Source of the DNA: Marispirochaeta aestuarii
Lineage (GTDB): Bacteria; Spirochaetota; Spirochaetia; JC444; Marispirochaetaceae
Direction: 5' to 3'
Length of the DNA stretch: 64,000 bases
Assembly (NCBI RefSeq): GCF_002087085.1
Contig: NZ_MWQY01000004.1
Coordinates: 155,512 to 219,511, forward strand
Shown one piece after another: positions 27,410 through 36,135 of the stretch. Below the pieces are notes generated by a model. It saw only the letters and a program-made list of their open reading frames with translations. It was not told the origin of the DNA and did not search any database. The position numbers and the translations under genes are program-made. Position 1 is the stretch's first letter. Every line of letters begins with the position of its first letter.

Positions 27410-27435
27410 GGAGTCCCCATTAAGCCGGGGACTCC
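27410..27435 (-). promoter_or_regulatory. Perfect hairpin between binding-protein and permease genes
   Basis: GGAGTCCCC at 27410-27418 and GGGGACTCC at 27427-27435 form a 9-bp stem with an 8-base loop and no T-run. It most likely protects the 3' end of the binding-protein message or partly attenuates the permeases. Confidence 0.65.
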
Positions 27436-27451
27436 ATAGTTCGCAAACAGA

Positions 27452-28750
27452 CTACTCTTCGTCGAGCAGTTCCTGGGCTTCCGCTTTAAGGGTCGCATAG
27501 GCTTTTTCGCTGGAAACACCACTGAGCATTACAGACTCGACGGCCTGCTTGATGAGTTCCTGCATTTTTGCGCTGTTTTCTCCGTAGTAGACGATATGAC
27601 CATTTTCCATATCATCCCGGAAAACATCGGAATAGGGCATGTTCTTGAAGGTATCTGACTCCATCAGCTTTTTTGTAGGCTGAATGATGTTCACGGTGGT
27701 AAGGTACTCCTCACCATGGCTGAGCATGTAGCCGATGAACTTCCAGGCAGCCTGCTGGCGCCGTTCTGATGTCTGGCCATTTACCATGTAATAGTGCCCG
27801 TAGTAGCAGGCAGCTGCCTTCTGCTTAGCGTCTTCAAACTGCGGGAAGGGTACAACCATCCACTCACCGCTGTTGTAGAAATCTTCGTTGTCGGCCTTGA
27901 TCCGTCCCTGCTGGTACAATCCCGTCAGCGCCATGGCGATATCATTATTATCGTAGTTGAAGAGCTTCCGCGCATTCTTGTAGGTAGGACTGCCGAGGTT
28001 GCGTCCGTTGGGGCCCCAGGCCTTCATATAGTCGAGAAAGGATATCCAGGCTTCTTCTCCGACAATGGCGGTTTTGCCGTCTTTACTGATAAGCTCTCCG
28101 CCGAGCTGCTCGACCATGGGTACCATGGATACCAGATAATAGGGATAGCGAAAGTCAAAACCCCGGCGGGTGATAATGTCCCCGTCACGAATAATAATCT
28201 TTTCGGAAATATCCGCCATTTCTTCCCAGGTTCTGGGATAGTCGGTTTCCGGATCGAGTCCTGCATCCCGGAAAACACGCTTGTTTATATAGATGCTCCA
28301 GTTTGTCAGCTCCAGGGGAAGACCGTAGAGTTTTCCGTCCATTACAACCGGATCGAGTACCTTGGGGATATAGGCATTCTTGAGTTCATCGATACTTTTG
28401 TAGCCCACAGCCCTGGCATCAACCGCTGCCACACGACCATTGGCAATATATGCGTATTCGTCTTCGATGGACATGTTAAAGATATCCGGTCCCTGATTCG
28501 CGGCAAAAGCCGTAAGAACCAGCTCCTGAATCTTTGTCGAAGAATGGGTTACCCGCTTGACGGTGATACCGGGATTTTCAGCTTCGAACTCCTGGATGTA
28601 ACGCTCTTCGATGGCAGTCCGATTGGGATCTTCGTGAGTCCAGAATTCCAGTTCAATCGGCCCTTCTTCCTTCTGCTCCTGGCCACCGGCGGCAAAAAGG
28701 CTGGTTGCCACAAGAGAAAGTGAAAGCAGTAAAAACAGTGCTTTCTTCAT
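27452..28750 (-). CDS. Sugar-binding protein of ABC transporter (family 1)
   Basis: The 432-residue exported protein has a signal peptide (KKALFLLLSLSLVATSLFAAGGQEQ). The extracellular solute-binding family 1 pattern is present: LEFWTHEDPN, FEAENPGITVKRV, LTAFAANQGPDIFNM and GKLYGLPLELTNWSIYINKRVF. It should bind a sugar or oligosaccharide. No lipobox cysteine is visible. It heads the operon and is preceded by GGAGGA. A possible promoter (TTGCCC, 18 bases, TACAAT) ends near 28780. Confidence 0.92.
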   Translation of the reverse strand: MKKALFLLLSLSLVATSLFAAGGQEQKEEGPIELEFWTHEDPNRTAIEERYIQEFEAENPGITVKRVTHSSTKIQELVLTAFAANQGPDIFNMSIEDEYAYIANGRVAAVDARAVGYKSIDELKNAYIPKVLDPVVMDGKLYGLPLELTNWSIYINKRVFRDAGLDPETDYPRTWEEMADISEKIIIRDGDIITRRGFDFRYPYYLVSMVPMVEQLGGELISKDGKTAIVGEEAWISFLDYMKAWGPNGRNLGSPTYKNARKLFNYDNNDIAMALTGLYQQGRIKADNEDFYNSGEWMVVPFPQFEDAKQKAAACYYGHYYMVNGQTSERRQQAAWKFIGYMLSHGEEYLTTVNIIQPTKKLMESDTFKNMPYSDVFRDDMENGHIVYYGENSAKMQELIKQAVESVMLSGVSSEKAYATLKAEAQELLDEE

Positions 28751-28917
28751 CAGATATTCCTCCTATTTATTAAGGCGTATGATAATAAGATTGTATCCGG
28801 CCTGTTTACACGCGGGCAAGCGGAGGATTTTGCCTTATTTGTAAGGATTTTGATCTTTCAGTGTCTCTGATGAATGAAGGTACACGAGCTTCGACCCCGG
28901 GATGGATCTAAATATAA

Positions 28918-30432
28918 TCACAGTATACTGGAATCACCTTTTTCTATGCTGCGTTCCTTTCTCTTTGCCTTATACATCGCAGAATCGGCATTTTTAAGGA
29001 GTGTTTCAATTTCACTGCTTTCATCAGGATACACACTGACTCCGGCACTGACGCTTACTGGTATCTCCTTCATCCCAATGAATAATGGCTTCTTAATTTC
29101 AGCGATCAGTCTTTTTGTTACTTCCATTATTTGCTGCTTTGAAGATAAATCGGTCAGGGCCACCACGAATTCATCGCCCCCCATTCTGGCTTTCAGGTCT
29201 TTGTCTTTCAGACTGTTTTCAATCCGGAAGGCAATACTCTTCAGGACCTCATCGCCGGTGTCGTGCCCGAAATTGTCATTTATCTCCTTGAACTTATCGA
29301 TATCAATAAAGACAAGACCGATATTCCTGCCGGCAGAATCAGCTTTATTTGTCAGTTTATTGAATTCTTCTTCAAAATATTTCCTGTTTGCCAACCCGGT
29401 TAATTTATCGTGATGGGCCTGATACTCAAAATTCCTTATCAAATAGACTACAACAGCAATAAAGCTGCCGAACAGCACGGTCATTAAAATGATATTGGCC
29501 AAAAACAGATTCCAGTGCTGCGTCATTTCTTTTTGCACAACCTGATCATTATAGATAATACCAACCACATAGGAATTCCAGCCATCTTCAGATTCAGTAC
29601 TGCTGATCAGCGCCGGAAAAAAGCGGTAACTGTGCTGTATTCCTTCTATGCTTCTGGTGTCCCGCTGCATGGCGTTCTGTATAACCACCTGTCTGGCAAG
29701 TTCTTCTTCAAACTCGGGGACATCCGGGTTCAAATAGGGCCGTTTGCTGTTTCTCAGTTTGGCAACACCATAATGAAGGGGCTCAACGCTGTAAAAACCG
29801 ATGTCTTCAACCATCTCATATTGTTCAGTTAAGGACGCCGCATCCTTAAAAAGATTAAGACTCTGAAAGGAAGGATATTTATCCTCAATACTCACACTGA
29901 GTTCAAACAGATACTGATTGTCCGGGCTCGGCATATAGCTGTATTTTTTGATTTCTCCTGCCTGGGTCGAAAGATCGATCCTGTCAACCTCAAATTCATT
30001 CCCGGCCATTCTTTCCCTGACAACAGCAGCAAAACTGCCGAATTTCGAGAAATCGAGGCCGAGGTCCTCTTCATAGGTGGTCTTTATTATCTTTAAATCT
30101 TTATCGACAATATAAATATCATACCCGACAAAACGTTTCTGCAGCTCGGCCAAATCCCAGTCCATAACATCGGGGTTCTCTGTATATTTCAGGACCATCT
30201 GTTCCGAGTATTCTCTCATTTCCTGATTCAACTGCTGCTCGGCAATCTTGTAGGCATTATCGATATAGCTTACGGTCTGCAGAATATTCTTCTCCACCAG
30301 CTGCTGCTGGCTGCGGTACTTGTCTTCTACTACCCGGAGGATATTTTTATACTGAGTCGAAAAAATATAGATCATTACCAGGGCAAGTGAGACGATTAGT
30401 ATATACTTGAACCTGCTTAAGAATTTGTCCAA
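28918..30432 (-). CDS. Membrane diguanylate cyclase with periplasmic sensor
   Basis: The 504-residue protein has an N-terminal helix (YILIVSLALVMIYIF) and a long extracytoplasmic region to about residue 310 with coiled-coil stretches at its start (DKYRSQQQLVEKNIL). A second helix follows, then a GGDEF domain (about 345-495) with LKARMGGDEFVVAL. The tetrad five residues before GGDEF reads KDKD, not RxxD, so canonical product inhibition may be missing. It is a single gene; no neighbour suggests the signal. Confidence 0.9.
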   Translation of the reverse strand: MDKFLSRFKYILIVSLALVMIYIFSTQYKNILRVVEDKYRSQQQLVEKNILQTVSYIDNAYKIAEQQLNQEMREYSEQMVLKYTENPDVMDWDLAELQKRFVGYDIYIVDKDLKIIKTTYEEDLGLDFSKFGSFAAVVRERMAGNEFEVDRIDLSTQAGEIKKYSYMPSPDNQYLFELSVSIEDKYPSFQSLNLFKDAASLTEQYEMVEDIGFYSVEPLHYGVAKLRNSKRPYLNPDVPEFEEELARQVVIQNAMQRDTRSIEGIQHSYRFFPALISSTESEDGWNSYVVGIIYNDQVVQKEMTQHWNLFLANIILMTVLFGSFIAVVVYLIRNFEYQAHHDKLTGLANRKYFEEEFNKLTNKADSAGRNIGLVFIDIDKFKEINDNFGHDTGDEVLKSIAFRIENSLKDKDLKARMGGDEFVVALTDLSSKQQIMEVTKRLIAEIKKPLFIGMKEIPVSVSAGVSVYPDESSEIETLLKNADSAMYKAKRKERSIEKGDSSIL

Positions 30433-30617
30433 TCTGCTCTCTCCAAAAAACCGTTAGCGTTGAGGGTTTTGCAATGATAGGAAAAATTATCCTGACAATC
30501 AATGACCTAATTAGAAGAATTTGACAAATTATGGAGAGAAGGGCCGGGCAGGATGGACGCCAGCCAAACTGAACAGATACAAGATAGACGGGGACCATTA
30601 AAAAACGGTGAAAATGC

Positions 30618-31148
30618 TTACCTCACTTTCAGTGCACCAGTCACCTCGCCGCCTTCCTGTAGACTGAAGGAGGATTTATATTCGTCCCTGGCAAAGTAGA
30701 TATCTCCGTCAACCTTTCCGTCATATATGTGAAATTTATTCGCCTCCACATATACATCTCCTGCAAAGGTTCCCCCCTGTATCCGGGTGTTTTCACTGCG
30801 CACTGTGAGTTTTGGCGCTGTCAGCGTATACCGGGCGGTTACATTTCGGTTCTCATCCTGTGCATACAGGGCGATTTTCCGGTAGATCTCATCCCTGCGG
30901 GTAAACTGCCCTTCCACCAGAATTTCCTGATCCGTCGTAATGTCCTGGGTTATTGCTATTATCCAGGTTCCGTTTTTTCCTGCCGCCTTGAGGAATCCCT
31001 GGGCAGTATCAACAATCGAAGCGGCGCTTACTGCATCTGCTTCAATCGATTTTTCAGCCGCCTCCGGAGAGACTTTCCGACTGCAGCCTGTGACGATAAT
31101 TATTACAAGCAGAATCAGCCCCATGGCGGATACCTGTTTTCGTTTCAT
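30618..31148 (-). CDS. Small lipoprotein of unknown function
   Basis: The 176-residue protein begins with a lipoprotein signal (GLILLVIIIVTGCSRKV, lipobox VTGC). The second half is a regular series of short beta strands: TAPKLTVRSENTRIQGGTFAGDVYVEANKFHI, then YDGKVDGDIYF and EGGEVTGALKV. This resembles one or two turns of a right-handed solenoid such as polymer-forming or bactofilin-like domains. I do not recognise a named family. It stands alone between a diguanylate cyclase and a DUF302 gene. Confidence 0.7.
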   Translation of the reverse strand: MKRKQVSAMGLILLVIIIVTGCSRKVSPEAAEKSIEADAVSAASIVDTAQGFLKAAGKNGTWIIAITQDITTDQEILVEGQFTRRDEIYRKIALYAQDENRNVTARYTLTAPKLTVRSENTRIQGGTFAGDVYVEANKFHIYDGKVDGDIYFARDEYKSSFSLQEGGEVTGALKVR

Positions 31149-31353
31149 TACGCACCTCCAGTAAAGTATGTTCTTTTTCCTGACTTATTCTATCATCTAT
31201 TATCGCAATTTATCAATGCCATCAACATACTGTTTCACAGGCTTTTACCAGCGTACCCCCGTTTCATTCAGCTGCAATTTGCTTCGTCCGGTACAATTTT
31301 GTAGCTTTATTCATGTACTTAAAGGAATGATTTTGAAGCAGGGGAGAGAAGCA

Positions 31354-31761
31354 ATGAGTTACTACATGTCTATAACTTTGCAACAGCCGTTCGATCAATG
31401 CCTGGAAAGGGTCACTGGAGCCCTGCAGGCCGAGGGATTCGGAGTGCTTACCCATATTGACGTAAAGGAAACGATGAAAAAAAAGCTGGATGTGGATTTC
31501 CGCAACTACCACATTCTCGGAGCCTGTAATCCGCCCTTTGCCCATAAAGCGCTTGTAGCCGAAGACAAGATCGGAACAATGCTTCCCTGCAATGTTATTG
31601 TACAGGAAACTGCTCCCGGAACAGTCGAGGTGGCAGCGGTTGACCCGGTCAGTTCCATGCAGGCCGTCCATAACGAGGCACTTCAGCCCGTTGCCGAAGA
31701 GATCCGCGGCAGACTTAAGCGTATGATCGACTCGCTGCAGAGCGGAAAGGGCACGCCGTGA
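31354..31761 (+). CDS. DUF302-family protein
   Basis: The protein is 135 residues from the ATG at 31354, chosen for its GGGGAGAG ribosome-binding site; the frame is open further upstream but without family resemblance. DUF302 features are clear: SITLQQPFDQCLERVTGALQAEGFGVLTHIDV, LGACNPPFAHKALVAEDKIGTMLPCNVIVQE, and VDPVSSM. DUF302 proteins are small alpha/beta proteins often found with sulfur, metal or chlorine-oxide stress genes; their role is unproven. Its stop overlaps the next start by 4 bases, so it is coupled to the SHOCT protein. Confidence 0.88.
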   Translation: MSYYMSITLQQPFDQCLERVTGALQAEGFGVLTHIDVKETMKKKLDVDFRNYHILGACNPPFAHKALVAEDKIGTMLPCNVIVQETAPGTVEVAAVDPVSSMQAVHNEALQPVAEEIRGRLKRMIDSLQSGKGTP

Positions 31762-32009
31762 TGCACGGCTGGGGCTGGAACACCGGAATAGGCGGCTGGG
31801 GACCGGGGGGAGACGTCTTTACCCTCCTCCTTCTGGCTGCCCTGATTATAGGAGGAGTGTATCTGTTTCGCCGCCACCCGAAACAAGGGGGAGAGGACGA
31901 ATCCCGGAAGGCGAAACCAAGTGCTGAGGAAGAACTGAAAAAGCGATACGCCAGGGGCGAGATCGACAGGGAAGAGTACCAACGCATAAAGAACGATCTT
32001 GAGGATTAA
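31758..32009 (+). CDS. Small membrane protein with SHOCT domain
   Basis: This 83-residue protein has a Trp/Gly-rich start (MMHGWGWNTGIGGWGPGGD), one membrane helix (FTLLLLAALIIGGVYLF) and a C-terminal SHOCT motif (EEELKKRYARGEIDREEYQRIKNDL). SHOCT domains are thought to mediate oligomerisation or regulation of small membrane proteins. Coupling to the DUF302 gene suggests a shared stress role. Confidence 0.85.
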   Translation: MMHGWGWNTGIGGWGPGGDVFTLLLLAALIIGGVYLFRRHPKQGGEDESRKAKPSAEEELKKRYARGEIDREEYQRIKNDLED

Positions 32010-32080
32010 GCCTGACGGAAAGTGTGTTTCATCTGTTCCGGATACCGACAGCTCTGCGGTGTCCCTGTGAGCGGAGGATT

Positions 32081-32668
32081 TCAGGCTTCCCGGCTGGTTT
32101 GAATCACATTCTTCAGCACCCGGTCTGACATTGTGCTGACCGGGCATACCCGGCACCATGTACGGGGACGGTACAGAAGAGCAAGCAGGGTGCCCACAAG
32201 AAATGACGTGGTCATCATGGAATAGATCCGGTATGAAAAATGAAGCAGTGCCGGCGGTAAGACCGGCTGGCTTAACAGCTGAGGCATGGCGAAGGGTATT
32301 TCGAAGATTATGAGAATCCGCACACGGTCAATGGGCGCCATGTTTCCGGCAGCAACCATCATGGTTGAGGCGGCTATAAAAAAGAGGTTCATACAGAAGT
32401 AACTCAGAACGAGGTCTCTGGTCTTCCTTTCCAAAAGGAAACCGGGAGTTTTAGCGGTATCACCCGTTTTCCTGAACAGATCAAAGAATTGCGCCCGGGG
32501 ACAATAGCCCTGACACCAGCTTTTCTTCCGGTCACGGAAAACGAGAACAAAGGGAATTGTCATGCACAACAAACCCGACAGGGCGAATCCGATGTGTACA
32601 AACCCCAGGGTGAAATATGCCAGGGTAATGAATAAAAGGTATCTGTTGAGCGATCTTCCAGATGTCAT
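32081..32668 (-). CDS. Membrane 4Fe-4S protein, NapH-like
   Basis: The 195-residue protein has about four membrane helices and two cysteine clusters facing the same side: SWCQGYCPRAQFFDLF near residue 50 and TWCRVCPVSTMSDRVL near 175. These CxxxCP and CxxCP motifs match the membrane ferredoxin half of NapH/NosR-like electron-transfer proteins. It lacks the C-terminal double ferredoxin domain of full NapH and no terminal oxidoreductase sits beside it. It may pass electrons between a quinol pool and an unlinked enzyme. Confidence 0.78.
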   Translation of the reverse strand: MTSGRSLNRYLLFITLAYFTLGFVHIGFALSGLLCMTIPFVLVFRDRKKSWCQGYCPRAQFFDLFRKTGDTAKTPGFLLERKTRDLVLSYFCMNLFFIAASTMMVAAGNMAPIDRVRILIIFEIPFAMPQLLSQPVLPPALLHFSYRIYSMMTTSFLVGTLLALLYRPRTWCRVCPVSTMSDRVLKNVIQTSREA

Positions 32669-32820
32669 TTCAACTCCTAAATATAGTATTTATTATATAT
32701 AGATTCTATTTTATTTCAACTACCGTCATGTATCTTTGAAAAAAAACCCCCTGATGTTTCTACCTGTAAAAACCGAATCCATTATTGACACCCGCCCCCA
32801 TCTTAATAGATGCTGTTTTT

Positions 32821-33177
32821 ATGTCTGAAAAGCAGGAAGATACGTTTTATCTCTACGATCTCCAGGTAGAGACTGTCCGGGGAGAAAAGGATTTTGTCTG
32901 TTCCCACCAGGAGGGTGTCAACTTCCGGGTAATTGGTGAAAACCTTGTTTTTTCAAAAGAGACGCAGTTCTCCCTCTACGCCCTGGCGGCCATCCTTCCG
33001 CTTATTCCCGCCAAACAGCGGGAGACCGCCGAAACCGACTGGATGACCACAGATACCGATATCGCCTGTCCCGACCCCAACTGCGGGGCCCGCTTCCGTA
33101 TTACCCGGATTGCAAAACGGATCTTCAGACATTCCGAATGCACGATAGAGCCCCTGTCCCGGAAAACAAAAGACTGA
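32821..33177 (+). CDS. TIGR04076-family small protein
   Basis: The protein is 118 residues from the ATG at 32821; an in-frame TTG at 32785 would add 12 residues and neither start has a good ribosome-binding site. It has the family pattern of an N-terminal beta region (YDLQVETVRGEKDFVCSHQEG), FSLYALAAILPLIPAKQRE, and a CPDPNCGARFRITRI metal-like Cys pair. The family has no known function; members often neighbour aldo/keto reductases, as here, 16 bases upstream of one. Confidence 0.75.
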   Translation: MSEKQEDTFYLYDLQVETVRGEKDFVCSHQEGVNFRVIGENLVFSKETQFSLYALAAILPLIPAKQRETAETDWMTTDTDIACPDPNCGARFRITRIAKRIFRHSECTIEPLSRKTKD

Positions 33178-33193
33178 ACAACGGAGTACCCCC

Positions 33194-34243
33194 ATGAACA
33201 CCCGCTACACCTTAAAAAACGGCTACAGCTTCAGCAGAATAATCAACGGAGGATGGCAGCTTTCCGAAGGGCATGCCCTGAAAAGCACCATCGAAAAGCA
33301 GGATGTTCTGAAGGCCTTCCATGAGCTGGTTTCCCGGGGATTCACGACCTTCGACTGTGCCGACATCTATACGGGAGTGGAGGAGTTCTACGGCGTTTTT
33401 CTCAAAGAGCATCTGGCCGCCGGGGGAAAGCGGGAGGATATACAGTTTCATACCAAGTATGTTCCAGACAGATCTGTTCTCGCGGAGCTGAAGCCGAAGG
33501 ACGTACGGGAAGCAGTACACCGCAGCCTCCGGAAACTCGGAGTGGAACAGGTGGACATGATTCAGTTTCACTGGTGGGAGTACGATATCCCGGGGTATCT
33601 GGAGGCATTACATGAACTGCAGAAGCTTAAGGAAGAGGGGAAAATCTCCCAGGTTTCCCTCACCAATTTCGATACCCCCCGTACCAGAGAAATCGTTGAA
33701 TCCGGGATCAGCATTTCCACCATGCAGGCCCAGTACTCACTCCTGGACCGGCGGGTTGAGAACGCCATGCAGGCCTACTGTGAAGAGCAGGATATCGCCC
33801 TTCTCTGCTACGGGACCCTGGCGGGGGGATTCCTGACGGACCGCTGGCTGGGACAGCCGGACCCGGCGGACTGGGACAACCGCTCCCTGGTTAAATACCG
33901 CATAATCATAGACGATTTCGGCGGATGGGAAGCCTTTCAGGAACTCCTGAATATACTGAAGGAGATGAGCGGCAGATACGGCTGCAGAATCGCCAACATC
34001 AGCACAGCCTATATTCTGCAGAAGGAAGCCGTGGGAGGGGCCATTATCGGGACCCGCAGCAGCAGGCACGTCGATGCAAACGGGCAGACCCTCGCGCTGA
34101 AGCTGGAACGGGAAGATGTAACAAAAATCGACTCGTTCCTGGCCCGCCATCCCGGTCCGAAGGGCGAACCCTTCGAACTGGAACGGGCGGAAGACGGTCC
34201 CCATATAAAGGTGATGCTGCGGAATCTGAACGAGAAATCCTGA
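33194..34243 (+). CDS. Aldo/keto reductase
   Basis: The 349-residue TIM-barrel oxidoreductase has the catalytic Asp and Tyr in FDCADIYTGVEEFYG, Lys in QFHTKYVPDRS and His in MIQFHWWEYD. The NADPH-binding tail includes GGAIIGTRSSRHVDANGQTL. It should reduce an aldehyde or ketone with NAD(P)H; substrate is unknown. It follows the TIGR04076 gene closely and the two are probably one unit. The 3' end is 12 bases from a convergent antiporter gene. Confidence 0.9.
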   Translation: MNTRYTLKNGYSFSRIINGGWQLSEGHALKSTIEKQDVLKAFHELVSRGFTTFDCADIYTGVEEFYGVFLKEHLAAGGKREDIQFHTKYVPDRSVLAELKPKDVREAVHRSLRKLGVEQVDMIQFHWWEYDIPGYLEALHELQKLKEEGKISQVSLTNFDTPRTREIVESGISISTMQAQYSLLDRRVENAMQAYCEEQDIALLCYGTLAGGFLTDRWLGQPDPADWDNRSLVKYRIIIDDFGGWEAFQELLNILKEMSGRYGCRIANISTAYILQKEAVGGAIIGTRSSRHVDANGQTLALKLEREDVTKIDSFLARHPGPKGEPFELERAEDGPHIKVMLRNLNEKS

Positions 34244-34255
34244 CCCCTGTCCGCC

Positions 34256-35626
34256 CTACTCGTGCTGTCTGCCCCAGCCTGACAGTACGGCAAAGAGCAG
34301 AACGAAGAACAATATGACCGGATAGATCATACCCTTCGCTATGCTCACGGGATCCAGCCCGGAAAGCGCCACAGATATAAAGACAAACACGCTTAAGAAT
34401 GGAAGGACCACGGGAATCGTGTTCACGAAACCGTCCAGCAGGTTTGCCCGCCGATAAGGGTGAAGCCCTTTCCTGGAACCGATTTCATTCACCACCGGGC
34501 CGAAGGTAAGGATCGCCGCACTGGTAACACCGCCGAAAATCATGCAGGTTACACAGGAGCCGATGGTGATTGCCAGCTCAGTACCCCGGTCGGTTTTGGC
34601 AAGGCTGGATTTCAGGATTGCCGCCACCATCCGGTCGATTGCGCCGGCGGCCTCCAGAACTCCCATAATACCGAAGACGGAAATAACCAGGGTAACCGTG
34701 GACATCATGCTGGATACGCCGGTGGGCAGAAACCCTGAAACATGGTTCCCCAGCTCTCCCGAGGAGGCAAAGAGGCTCTCCAGGCTAAAGATCCCCGAGG
34801 CAAGCCCGGTGATTGTACCGACCACAAGACCCACGGTAATCGCCTTGAACAGGTCCCTGGTTTTAACCGCCGTATACAGCAGTCCCACAACCGGAATCAG
34901 CATTACAAGGCGCAGGGGGTCGCCCATGGTCTCGATGTCGGAAGCGATTTCTCCACCTCCTCCAAGGAGAGCAAAAAGAACGATGGCGATCAAACCGGCC
35001 ACAAGAGAATATCTGAATCTGGAGGCCACAACCCCCGCAATATCCGCAGGCTCGCCGTTCTTGAACTGCTGAGTGGCGGCGGAGGCAATGGTGGTATCCG
35101 AGATGGGAGCGAGATTGTCGCCAAAGATACAGCCCGAGGTAATGGCTCCGGCAAGAAAAGCCGGATTGGCCCCCAGCACCGTACCGGCGGTAAAGAATAT
35201 TGGATATGCGGCGAACATTGTTCCTATAGATGATCCGGTGGCTGTGGAAATGACACAGCAGGAAAAAAAGACAAAGGCCACAAAAGTTCCGCCGGTCAGG
35301 TTCATTCTCTGGGCCAGCCAGACGAATCCCTCCGAGGCATTGCTGTCTTTCATCATCTGGGAGAACATACCGATGATAAACAGGATTACGATAATGGTAA
35401 CCGAATTGGTGGAGGCAATTCCGGAAAATACGCTCTTCCAGTAGGCGCTGTAATTCTTTACAAAGAGCCCGCCGATGATCAGCCCCAGGAATCCCCCCAT
35501 GGCCAGGGCATGCATATCATAGGACAGGAACACCAGAAACAGAAGCACACAAAAAACAAAGAAGATTGCCAGGGGAATAAAGGCCATCCCCCACCCGCCA
35601 CGAAACTCCAATTTTTCTTCTTCCAT
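34256..35626 (-). CDS. NhaC-family Na+/H+ antiporter
   Basis: The 456-residue protein has about eleven hydrophobic segments. NhaC features include FVFFSCCVISTATGSSIGTMFAAYPIFFTAG, AGAITSGCIFGDNLAPISDTTIASA, and FGPVVNEIGSRKGLHPYRRANLLDGFVNTIPVVLPF. The family exchanges cytoplasmic Na+ for protons, or related organic solutes in some subgroups. This fits an organism with Na+-driven TRAP transporters, which need outward sodium pumping. No regulator or partner gene is adjacent. Confidence 0.9.
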   Translation of the reverse strand: MEEEKLEFRGGWGMAFIPLAIFFVFCVLLFLVFLSYDMHALAMGGFLGLIIGGLFVKNYSAYWKSVFSGIASTNSVTIIVILFIIGMFSQMMKDSNASEGFVWLAQRMNLTGGTFVAFVFFSCCVISTATGSSIGTMFAAYPIFFTAGTVLGANPAFLAGAITSGCIFGDNLAPISDTTIASAATQQFKNGEPADIAGVVASRFRYSLVAGLIAIVLFALLGGGGEIASDIETMGDPLRLVMLIPVVGLLYTAVKTRDLFKAITVGLVVGTITGLASGIFSLESLFASSGELGNHVSGFLPTGVSSMMSTVTLVISVFGIMGVLEAAGAIDRMVAAILKSSLAKTDRGTELAITIGSCVTCMIFGGVTSAAILTFGPVVNEIGSRKGLHPYRRANLLDGFVNTIPVVLPFLSVFVFISVALSGLDPVSIAKGMIYPVILFFVLLFAVLSGWGRQHE

Positions 35627-35757
35627 AGACCCCTCTGTAATACTCTTTTACGAAGCAATCGGCCGAAGCGGCCGACACAACGGGCATAGTATACAGGATG
35701 TTCCGGGAAGCACGAAAGTCGGAATTCTGCTGTTTCTATGGAAAATAACACTTTTTT

Positions 35758-36135
35758 TCAATTTTTTTCACAAACTGCATCGATTTCTACTTGTGCACCC
35801 TTCGGCAGACGGGAAACCTCCACGGCACAGCGCGCAGGTTTATGATCGCCGAAGAAGTCAGCGTAGACTGTATTTACCGCAGCAAAGTCATTCATATCGG
35901 TGAGGAATACAGTGCATTTTACCACGTCGGTAAGCACAAATCCCCCAGCCTCGATAATAGCCTGAATGTTGGCAAGGGACTGTTTTGCCTGCTCTTCCAC
36001 CTTCTCGCTTACCAGTGTCATGGTATCGGGAACAAAGGGGATCTGTCCTGAGACATACAGGGTGTTCCCGCTGAGAACAGCCTGGGAATAGGGACCGACA
36101 GCGGCAGGGGCCTTGTTTGTATTGATATATCTCAT
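35758..36135 (-). CDS. ridA: RidA-family enamine/imine deaminase (internal start in the same frame)
   Basis: The 125-residue RidA domain has the standard pattern: MRYINTNKAPAAVGPYSQAV, LYVSGQIPF, ANIQAIIEAGG, VVKCTVFLTDM and the terminal ARCAVEVSRLPKGAQVEIDAV with the carboxylate-binding Arg. It deaminates reactive enamines released by PLP enzymes. A strong Shine-Dalgarno, AAGGAGAAG, lies a few bases before its ATG (36135), so it is probably made as a free cytoplasmic protein. It may also appear as the tail of the upstream serine hydrolase, since no stop separates them. Which form dominates cannot be told from sequence. Confidence 0.85.
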   Translation of the reverse strand: MRYINTNKAPAAVGPYSQAVLSGNTLYVSGQIPFVPDTMTLVSEKVEEQAKQSLANIQAIIEAGGFVLTDVVKCTVFLTDMNDFAAVNTVYADFFGDHKPARCAVEVSRLPKGAQVEIDAVCEKN

